Below, piece after piece: positions 36,241 through 44,989 of a stretch of DNA of 44,989 nt; positions within the stretch are counted from its first letter, which is position 1; every line of letters starts with the position of its first letter. The notes under the pieces are model-generated. The model was not told where the DNA came from and made no database searches. It saw only the letters and a list, made by a program, of their open reading frames with translations. The DNA is from Agromyces luteolus (lineage in GTDB: Bacteria; Actinomycetota; Actinomycetes; Actinomycetales; Microbacteriaceae). The DNA lies in the NCBI RefSeq assembly GCF_009729855.1, contig NZ_WODA01000019.1:1-44989 (forward strand), in the 5' to 3' direction. The translations under genes were made by a program, and so were the position numbers.

Positions 36241-36244
<4 letters not shown>
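35255..36244 (+). CDS. argB: Acetylglutamate kinase ArgB
   Basis: Phosphorylates N-acetylglutamate, in most Actinobacteria the arginine-inhibited step. The 329-aa amino acid kinase has VVKFGGNAM near residue 52, [16 protein letters not shown] for nucleotide and substrate binding, [13 protein letters not shown] and VAGLYRDW. The N-terminal extension of about 40 residues, Asp/Ala-rich then helical ([14 protein letters not shown]), corresponds to the helix seen in arginine-sensitive hexameric kinases. The ATG at 35255 is chosen, two bases after the argJ stop. The ATG at 35270, three bases after GAGGAG, is an alternative. Confidence 0.94.
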
Positions 36245-39864
<3,620 letters not shown>

Positions 39865-39878
39865 ACGACGATCCGGCG

Positions 39879-40538
39879 ATGGCGGCGATGGGCATGGGCG
39901 AGCGGATGCCGCGACCGGCGTCGCACGCGGGGCTCGTGGCACCGGATCGAGCCTGGTTCCGGCGCGACCCCGTGGCGTTGGCGCCGCTGCTGCTCGGTGC
40001 GGTGCTCGCCTACGACGCCGAGGACGGACGGGTCGCCGTCCGACTCTCCGAGGTCGAGGCGTACCGCGGGGTCGGCGTCGACCCGGGTTCGCACGCGTTC
40101 CGCGGGCGCACGGCCCGCAACGCGGTGATGTTCGGTGAGGGCGGGCATCTCTACGCCTACTTCACGTACGGCATGCACGTGTGCCTCAACGTGGTCGCCG
40201 GCGAGGCCGGCACCTCCGCCGGCATCCTGCTGCGCGGCGGGACCGTCGTCGACGGGCTCGACCTGGCGCGATCGCGGCGGCCGCGCTCGACGGATCGCGA
40301 CCTCGCACGGGGGCCGGCACGCCTCGCGCAGGCGCTCGGCGTGCCGCTCGCCGCGAACGGCTCGGACCTCCTCGCAGCACCCTTCTCGCTCGAGGTGCGT
40401 TCCGCGCCGCTCGCGCACGAGACCGGGCCGCGGACGGGGATCAGCGGGGCCGGCGGCGCGGCCTCGTACCCGTGGCGGTTCTGGGTGCCGGGCGATCCGG
40501 GCGTCTCGGTGTACCGGCGGCATCCGAAGTCGCACTGA
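39879..40538 (+). CDS. Alkyladenine (3-methyladenine) DNA glycosylase, AAG/MPG family
   Basis: Monofunctional base-excision glycosylase that removes alkylated or deaminated purines. The 219-aa product has the family features LLLGAVLAYDAEDGRVAVRLSEVEAYRG with the catalytic Glu, DPGSHAFRGRTARNAVMFG, and the DNA-intercalating YAYFTYGMHVCLN region, ending in PWRFWVPGDPGVSVYRR. Several ATGs lie close together (39879, 39888, 39894), with no clear ribosome site, so the exact start is uncertain. The gene sits between argH and tyrS as in M. tuberculosis (Rv1688), which supports vertical inheritance. Confidence 0.92.
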   Translation: MAAMGMGERMPRPASHAGLVAPDRAWFRRDPVALAPLLLGAVLAYDAEDGRVAVRLSEVEAYRGVGVDPGSHAFRGRTARNAVMFGEGGHLYAYFTYGMHVCLNVVAGEAGTSAGILLRGGTVVDGLDLARSRRPRSTDRDLARGPARLAQALGVPLAANGSDLLAAPFSLEVRSAPLAHETGPRTGISGAGGAASYPWRFWVPGDPGVSVYRRHPKSH

Positions 40539-40557
40539 GCGCGCGCGCCGTGCGTCG

Positions 40558-40581
40558 GGCGCCGCGGCAGGGAGCGGCGCC
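40558..40581. terminator. Bidirectional terminator after the glycosylase gene
   Basis: A perfect 8-bp stem: GGCGCCGC (40558-40565) pairs with GCGGCGCC (40574-40581) around an 8-nt loop. It lies between the glycosylase gene and the convergent membrane protein gene. Confidence 0.6.
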
Positions 40582-40586
40582 GGCGA

Positions 40587-41183
40587 TCACCGGACCGAGA
40601 GGTGGACGGCGAGCGCCGCGGCGCACGCCCAGATGAGGCTGGCGAACGTGCCGATGATGAACCGCTCGCGCGCCTCGGGCGCCTCGAGCTCGGTGAAGCG
40701 GCCGACGCCCTTGACCGCGACGACGATCGCGAGCCCCTCGGGGAAGCCCGCGATGATGCTCCCGGCAGCGGCGAGCCGTTCGAGCACGCCGATCGTGAGG
40801 CCGCCGCGCAGGACCTCGCGCCGCCTCGGCGCGACTCCGGGCGGCGTCGCCTCGTCGGAGCGGACCGCGACGAGGATGCCGCCGTGCGCGCCGGGCGGGG
40901 TGCTCGACCCCATCGCCAGTTGGAGCGCCGTCGCGGCGGCCGGGCTCCCGCCGAAGACCGCGACGGCCATGCCGAGGAGTCCGACGAGCGGTGCTGCGAC
41001 CGTCGGCACGTCGTCGGGCACGGTCGCGGCGGCGACGATCGCGATCGCGAGGGCGCCCGCCGCGGGCCAGAGGTGGATCGGCCGCGGGCGCAGGTACGCC
41101 AGCACGGAGAACACCGCCGACGCGCCCAGGGCGACGACGATCACCGCCCATCCGGCGGCCGACATCGCACCGACGACGTTCAC
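40587..41183 (-). CDS. Membrane protein accompanying a SatD-family gene
   Basis: A 198-aa integral membrane protein with hydrophobic segments at about 11-31, 38-55, 61-78 and 173-196, and a further amphipathic stretch near 128-150. Its C-terminal part has the pattern ER...AG.PE......AVKG..RF.E......ERFIIGTF.S, which resembles the conserved end of DUF3307-type proteins often encoded next to satD. This likeness is from memory and untested. Function is unknown. The GTG start at 41183 has GGAGG four bases upstream. It lies 87 bases downstream of satD and is probably in the same transcript. Confidence 0.7.
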   Translation of the reverse strand: MNVVGAMSAAGWAVIVVALGASAVFSVLAYLRPRPIHLWPAAGALAIAIVAAATVPDDVPTVAAPLVGLLGMAVAVFGGSPAAATALQLAMGSSTPPGAHGGILVAVRSDEATPPGVAPRRREVLRGGLTIGVLERLAAAGSIIAGFPEGLAIVVAVKGVGRFTELEAPEARERFIIGTFASLIWACAAALAVHLSVR

Positions 41184-41199
41184 GGGTCCTCCGCTCTCC

Positions 41200-41251
41200 C
41201 GGGTTCGGGCCGGGTCCGGATCCGGGGTTCGGGCTCCCGGGGTCGGGTCCG
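41200..41251. repeat. GC-rich direct repeats between satD and the membrane protein gene
   Basis: GGTTCGGGC occurs at 41202-41210 and 41226-41234. CGGGTCCG occurs at 41211-41218 and 41244-41251. The region is almost pure G and C and could fold in several ways. No gene is seen in it. Confidence 0.4.
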
Positions 41252-41270
41252 AGCATAGCGACGGCGTCGG

Positions 41271-41888
41271 TCACCGACGAGGAGCGTCTCCGTCCAGCGA
41301 GGCGATCAGTCGGACGATGGCCGGGCGCGCCTCGTCGTCGGCCGACCACATGGCGGTCCGCAGTCGCTGGCTGACCGCGGCATCCGAGATGCCGAGCAGC
41401 TCGGCCGCGTGCTTCTGCGAGCGACCCGAGCGCACCAGGTCCACCGCCTCCCAGCCCTGCGGGGTGCGCCGGTCGCGGAGGAGCAGGAGCAGCCGGACGA
41501 TCGCCTCGACCTCGCCGGCAGGGAGCAGCCCGGTGTCGGCGCCGTCGGTGCGGAGCGCGAAGCGCGCCTCCGCCCGCTTGGCCGCATCGACGGCCTCGCG
41601 TGCCGCGAAGAACGCGCCGCCCGTGGCCTTGCGGACGGCGTCCGGGAGCGGTTCCCTGACGCCGCCGACGCCGAGCCCGATGCTCCAGTGCCCGTCGCGC
41701 GCGAGGTGCAGGACGAGGTCGGTGGCGGTCGCGGCGTCATCGGTGAGCACCTGCAGCTCGTCGCCCGCGGTCTGGTCGACGGGCAGGCGCAGGAGCTCGC
41801 CGAAGCGCCCCTGCAACTCGCGTTGCATGGCCGCGGACCGGTCGACGTCCGTGCGGCTCCCGATCTGGTCGGCGGTGACGACGTACAT
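41271..41888 (-). CDS. SatD-family protein with C-terminal helix-turn-helix
   Basis: A 205-aa protein starting MYVVTADQIGSR, the SatD-family beginning. A central alpha/beta region (GDELQVLTDDAATATDLVLHLARDGHWSIGLGVGG) resembles the degenerate nucleotidyl-cyclase-like part of the family. A helix-turn-helix follows at about 159-178 (KHAAELLGISDAAVSQRL), so DNA binding is likely. SatD was named for acid tolerance in Streptococcus mutans; the biochemical role is unknown. GGAGGAG lies four bases before the ATG. The promoter carries two 18-bp near-palindromic repeats that could be its own operators. Confidence 0.8.
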   Translation of the reverse strand: MYVVTADQIGSRTDVDRSAAMQRELQGRFGELLRLPVDQTAGDELQVLTDDAATATDLVLHLARDGHWSIGLGVGGVREPLPDAVRKATGGAFFAAREAVDAAKRAEARFALRTDGADTGLLPAGEVEAIVRLLLLLRDRRTPQGWEAVDLVRSGRSQKHAAELLGISDAAVSQRLRTAMWSADDEARPAIVRLIASLDGDAPRR

Positions 41889-41902
41889 CGCGCTCCTCCG
41901 TC

Positions 41903-41920
41903 TCAAGTGTGGAACCTTGA
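41903..41920. repeat. Operator-like 18-bp repeat A at satD
   Basis: TCAAGTGTGGAACCTTGA, an imperfect palindrome with perfect TCAAG/CTTGA ends, in the satD 5' leader downstream of its -10. It matches repeat B at 14 of 18 positions. Confidence 0.55.
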
Positions 41921-41930
41921 CTGGCTGAAA

Positions 41931-41948
41931 TGAAGTATAGAAGCTTGA
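41931..41948. repeat. Operator-like 18-bp repeat B over the satD -10
   Basis: TGAAGTATAGAAGCTTGA, in the same orientation as repeat A and offset by 28 bp. It contains the satD -10 hexamer, so a protein bound here would block transcription. Confidence 0.55.
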
Positions 41949-41962
41949 ATCGGTGTGGTCAA
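41934..41962 (-). promoter_or_regulatory. Promoter of satD
   Basis: On the minus strand TTGACC (complement of 41957-41962) and TATACT (complement of 41934-41939) are separated by exactly 17 nt. It is one of the best promoter matches in the window. The start site falls in the leader upstream of a normal ribosome site. Confidence 0.75.
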
Positions 41963-41999
41963 GGCTGGCGACTTCATCCGGCCCGGCCTCGGCCGCTGC

Positions 42000-42005
42000 T
42001 ACCCT
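42000..42005 (+). promoter_or_regulatory. -10 box (TACCCT) of tyrS
   Basis: TACCCT with a 7-nt spacer to the GTG at 42013 and no Shine-Dalgarno. A leaderless tyrS mRNA is likely, leaving no room for a Tyr T-box. Confidence 0.45.
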
Positions 42006-42012
42006 TGCACTC

Positions 42013-43314
42013 GTGTCCGACCCCGTGATCCTCGCCACGCAGCAGAACGACCCCTCGTTCGACGACGTCTGGGAGGAGCTGCGCTGGCGCGGCCTCGTCC
42101 ACGTCTCGACCGACGAGGCGGCGCTGAAGCGACTGCTCGCCGGCGACCCGGTCACGTACTACTGCGGGTTCGACCCGACGGCGCCGAGCCTGCACCTGGG
42201 CAACCTCGTGCAGATCCTCACGCTCCGGCGGCTCCAGCTCGCGGGCCACAAGCCCCTCGGCCTGGTCGGGGGTTCCACCGGCCTCATCGGCGACCCCCGC
42301 CCCACCGCCGAGCGCACGCTGAACACCAAGGAGACCGTCGCCGACTGGGTCGGCCGCCTCGACGCCCAGGTCCGACGGTTCCTCTCCGCGGAGGGCGACA
42401 ACGCCGTCCGGATGGTGAACAACCTCGACTGGACCGCCGACCTCTCGGCGATCGACTTCCTCCGCGACATCGGCAAGCACTACCGCGTCGGCACCATGCT
42501 GAAGAAGGACGCCGTCGCCTCGCGACTCAACTCCGACGCCGGCATCAGCTACACCGAGTTCAGCTACCAGATCCTCCAGGGCTTCGACTACCTCGAGCTC
42601 TACCGCCAGTACGACTGCGTGCTGCAGACCGGCGGCAGCGATCAGTGGGGCAACCTCACGAGCGGCACGGACCTCATCCACCGGGTCGAGGGCGTGCACG
42701 TGCACGCGATCGGCACGCCGCTCATCACCAACTCCGACGGCACGAAGTTCGGCAAGAGCGAGGGCAACGCGATCTGGCTCGACGCCGACATGTGCAGCCC
42801 GTACCGCTTCTACCAGTTCTGGCTGAACGCCGACGACGCCGACGTCATCGACCGGCTCAAGGTGTTCACGTTCCTCAGCCGCGAGCGCATCGAGGAGCTC
42901 GCCGACAAGGTCGCGAACGAGCCCTTCCGCCGCGAGGCGCAGCGGGTGCTCGCCCACGAGGTGACGACCCTGGTGCATGGCGCGGATGCCACGGCATCCG
43001 TCGTCGCGGCGTCGCAGGCCCTCTTCGGGCAGGGCGACCTCGCAGGGCTCGACCGAGGCACGCTCGAGGCCGCGCTCCGCGAGCTGCCCCACACCGAGAC
43101 CGAGGCGGATGCCACGATCGTGCAGGTGCTCGTCGACACGGGCCTCGTCACGAGCCTCAGCGAGGGTCGCCGCGCGATCGCACAGGGCGGCGTGTCGATC
43201 GACAACGTCCGCATCGAGGACGAGACGGCGATCATCGGCGGCCGGGTCGACGCCGGGGGCATGGCCGTCCTCCGTCGCGGCAAGAAGACGCTCGCGGGCG
43301 TGTTCGTCCGGTAG
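42013..43314 (+). CDS. tyrS: Tyrosyl-tRNA synthetase
   Basis: Class I synthetase that charges tRNA-Tyr. The 433-aa product has the HIGH-type motif HLGN at residues 61-64, the tyrosine-binding YQILQGFDYLELYRQYDC and GGSDQWGNLTSG, and the KMSKS-type loop KFGKS at 245-249. The C-terminal S4 RNA-binding domain (about 370-433) ends KKTLAGVFVR. The start is the GTG seven bases after TACCCT; a longer frame upstream adds 20 residues without homology. A CoA-transferase-like gene follows after six bases. Confidence 0.96.
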   Translation: MSDPVILATQQNDPSFDDVWEELRWRGLVHVSTDEAALKRLLAGDPVTYYCGFDPTAPSLHLGNLVQILTLRRLQLAGHKPLGLVGGSTGLIGDPRPTAERTLNTKETVADWVGRLDAQVRRFLSAEGDNAVRMVNNLDWTADLSAIDFLRDIGKHYRVGTMLKKDAVASRLNSDAGISYTEFSYQILQGFDYLELYRQYDCVLQTGGSDQWGNLTSGTDLIHRVEGVHVHAIGTPLITNSDGTKFGKSEGNAIWLDADMCSPYRFYQFWLNADDADVIDRLKVFTFLSRERIEELADKVANEPFRREAQRVLAHEVTTLVHGADATASVVAASQALFGQGDLAGLDRGTLEAALRELPHTETEADATIVQVLVDTGLVTSLSEGRRAIAQGGVSIDNVRIEDETAIIGGRVDAGGMAVLRRGKKTLAGVFVR

Positions 43315-43320
43315 GTCCCG

Positions 43321-44685
43321 ATGACGCGCGAGGCAGCGGACCGACTCCTCGCGCGGGCGTGGGCGGACCTCGGGCGGGATCCGTCCGAGCTCGCGGCCCT
43401 CGCGCCGCTGCCCGACGTGCCGCTGCCCGCGCGTCTCGACGTCTCCTCGCTCGCCGCGGCATCCGTGGCCGCCGCGAGCCTCGCCGCCTGGTCGACGGAT
43501 GCCGCGTCCGGATCGATCAGCCTCGACGGAGCCCGCATCGCGACGGCGTTCCAGAGCGAACGCGTCGCCCGTCTCGACGGCGAGGTGCCGTCCGTGTGGT
43601 CGCCGCTCTCGGGGTTCCGGCGCTCGCGGGACGGGTGGGTGCGCACGCACGGCAACTACCCGCACCATGCGGCTGCGCTCCGCGGCGTGCTCGACGTCGA
43701 CGAGGGTGCGGATGCCGCGGCGATCGACGCGGCGGTCGGCGGCTGGTCCGCCGTGGACCTCGCCGAAGCGGTGACCCGGGCCGGCGGGATGTGCGTCGCC
43801 GTCGAGGTCGAGGATCCGGACGTGGATCACGAGCTCAGGCGGCATCCGCTCGTCGAGGTGTCGTCGATCGGCGACGCCGAGGCGGCGGCCAGGCGGTCGA
43901 CCGACCCCGATCGACCGCTCGCGGGCATCCGCATCCTGGACCTCACCCGCGTGATCGCCGGGCCGGTCGCGACGCGGACGCTCGCGTTGCTCGGCGCGGA
44001 CGTGCTCCGGATCGACCCTCCGTCGCCGGCCGAACCGGAGTGGCAGCACCTCGAAGGCGGGCCCGGCAAGCGCTCGGCACTGCTCGACCTGCGCTCGGAC
44101 GCGGACGCCGGTCGGTTCGACGAACTCCTCGCCGAGGCCGACGCGATCGTGCTCGGGTACCGCCCGGCGGCCCTCGATCGGCTCGGACTCGCGCCTGCGG
44201 ACCTCGCAGTGCGCCGCCCCGGGCTCGTCGTCGGGCAGCTCTCCGCCTGGGGATTCGACGGCGTCGCGGGGGAGCGGGGTGGGTTCGACAGCCTCGTCCA
44301 GGCGGCATCCGGCATCTCGCTCGTCGAGGGTACGACTGATGCGCCCGGTGCACTGCCCGCCCAGGCGCTCGACCATTCGACCGGCTATCTCCTCGCCGCG
44401 GCCATGACCTCGCTGATCGGACGTCGGTCGAGCGTCGGAGGTTCGTGGCTGGCTCGGATGTCGCTCCGGCGCACGGCCGCCGAGCTCCTCGGGTTGCCGA
44501 GGCGGGCCGATGCGGGGCCATCCGGGATGGACGATGCGACGCGCGAACGGCATGCGGTGACGCTCGTCGGACCAGCCGGGGAGCAGCGCATCGCCGCTCC
44601 CGCCGTCGCCTCGCCCCGCGGTGCGGTGGACTGGCCGGACGCGCCGCATCGGTGGGGTTCGGATCAGCCGTCCTGGGCGCGCTGA
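43321..44685 (+). CDS. CaiB/BaiF family CoA-transferase
   Basis: A 454-aa protein of the family III CoA-transferases, which swap CoA between organic acids in an interlocked dimer. Family features include ILDLTRVIAGPVATRTLALLGADVLRIDPP, then LDLRSDADAGRFDELLAEADAIVLGYRPAALDRLGL, and GFDSLVQAASGIS. The N-terminal 200 residues form a partial, diverged copy of the fold. The usual catalytic Asp cannot be fixed with confidence by eye, and the substrate is unknown. GGTAGG is a weak ribosome site; it is probably read from the tyrS transcript. The rRNA promoter region follows. Confidence 0.85.
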   Translation: MTREAADRLLARAWADLGRDPSELAALAPLPDVPLPARLDVSSLAAASVAAASLAAWSTDAASGSISLDGARIATAFQSERVARLDGEVPSVWSPLSGFRRSRDGWVRTHGNYPHHAAALRGVLDVDEGADAAAIDAAVGGWSAVDLAEAVTRAGGMCVAVEVEDPDVDHELRRHPLVEVSSIGDAEAAARRSTDPDRPLAGIRILDLTRVIAGPVATRTLALLGADVLRIDPPSPAEPEWQHLEGGPGKRSALLDLRSDADAGRFDELLAEADAIVLGYRPAALDRLGLAPADLAVRRPGLVVGQLSAWGFDGVAGERGGFDSLVQAASGISLVEGTTDAPGALPAQALDHSTGYLLAAAMTSLIGRRSSVGGSWLARMSLRRTAAELLGLPRRADAGPSGMDDATRERHAVTLVGPAGEQRIAAPAVASPRGAVDWPDAPHRWGSDQPSWAR

Positions 44686-44715
44686 CGCGCGACACGCCCG
44701 GGATGCGATGCCGAG

Positions 44716-44744
44716 TTGCGACCCCTGCCCGATCTCCGTAGAGT
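44716..44744 (+). promoter_or_regulatory. Promoter of the rRNA operon
   Basis: TTGCGA (44716-44721) and TAGAGT (44739-44744) with a 17-nt spacer, about 245 bases before the end of the window. Transcription would start near 44751 and read into a pre-16S leader. Confidence 0.65.
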
Positions 44745-44750
44745 ATTCAT

Positions 44751-44989
44751 TCGTTGCCCCACAGGAGCGAGTGAAGCGAGAAGCTTCGCCTCCTCAAGCG
44801 GCACGATCCCGAACCCCCGATCCTTACGCAGGATCCCGGGTTCGAAGCATCCGCACCGGTCCCACGGGATCTCCGGATGAATGACGAACATCGCTTCGGA
44901 TGATCGATCGCAGTGCGGTCGTGATCCGGGTGCGTCCGTTCCTTGAGAACTCAACAGCGTGCACTATGTTCAATGCCAATTTTTTGAAC
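44751..44989 (+). ncRNA. 5' leader of an rRNA precursor (16S gene beyond the window)
   Basis: The stretch from the CoA-transferase stop to the window end holds no credible gene. It carries CTTGAGAACTCAACAGCG (44942-44959), the box conserved just before 16S rRNA in Actinobacteria and tied to antitermination and processing. Upstream are two hairpins: GGAG...CTCC with inner GAAGC/GCTTC (44764-44793), and CGAACCC/GGGTTCG with inner GATCCT/AGGATC (44810-44844). GTTCAA (44968-44973) pairs with TTGAAC at the very end. The sequence is less GC-rich than the rest of the window. The 16S gene itself is not reached. Confidence 0.75.

Noticed and set aside
44836..44848. tRNA-like GGGTTCGAA (T-arm resemblance)
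   Set aside because: The matching T-stem, anticodon arm and acceptor are absent. The bases are part of the CGAACCC/GGGTTCG hairpin in the rRNA leader.
44664..44954. 96-codon minus-strand frame over the rRNA leader
   Set aside because: It overlaps the rRNA promoter and hairpins, has no ribosome site, and shows no family I recognise. The conserved pre-16S box explains the region better.

Overview
The window is a GC-rich (roughly 70% or more), gene-dense stretch of an actinobacterial chromosome. Codon use, conserved gene order, mycobacterial-type LexA boxes, a PriA-type HisA and the pre-16S leader box all fit Actinobacteria. The combination of neighbours looks most like Microbacteriaceae (for example Agromyces relatives), but the family is an inference. 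No insertion sequence, phage, integrase, tRNA or CRISPR array was recognised. Nearly all genes lie on the + strand; the five minus-strand genes are a small methyltransferase, lexA, a DUF1844 gene, a membrane protein and a SatD-family gene.

Layout. (1) 2-6085: end of recX, then miaB-miaA (tRNA i6A/ms2i6A), dapF, a convergent RsmC-like methyltransferase and hflX. (2) 6299-9627: metF-metE, translationally overlapped. (3) 9729-11057: lexA and a divergent LysM protein, an SOS divergon resembling lexA/Rv2719c of mycobacteria. (4) 11118-14361: hisC-hisB-hisH-hisA, then an SseB-like gene and a PLP decarboxylase. (5) 16760-22176: lhr helicase and nei glycosylase. (6) 22244-25157: DUF1844 gene divergent from infC-rpmI-rplT, with infC starting at ATC, then a TrmH/SpoU methyltransferase. 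(7) 25228-28575: a gluABCD-type amino acid ABC importer. (8) 28618-32801: pheS-pheT and a DUF1801 gene. (9) 32883-39864: a putative Arg-rich leader peptide followed by argC-J-B-D-F-H, without argR or argG. (10) 39879-44685: alkyladenine glycosylase, a membrane protein/SatD pair, tyrS and a CaiB/BaiF CoA-transferase. (11) 44686-44989: promoter and leader of an rRNA operon whose 16S gene starts beyond the window.

Most genes are core housekeeping, so the interest lies in regulation. About a dozen genes have a TANNNT -10 box 5-9 nt before the start codon and no obvious Shine-Dalgarno, which predicts leaderless or near-leaderless mRNAs. The strongest candidate for something undescribed is upstream of argC. 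A -35/-10 promoter there drives a leaderless 35-codon ORF with an arginine cluster, and two mutually exclusive hairpins follow it, arranged as in ribosome-mediated attenuation. Other candidates are two 18-bp operator-like repeats at satD, a shared palindromic -10 between infC and the DUF1844 gene, and a perfect 15-bp hairpin inside the glu operon.
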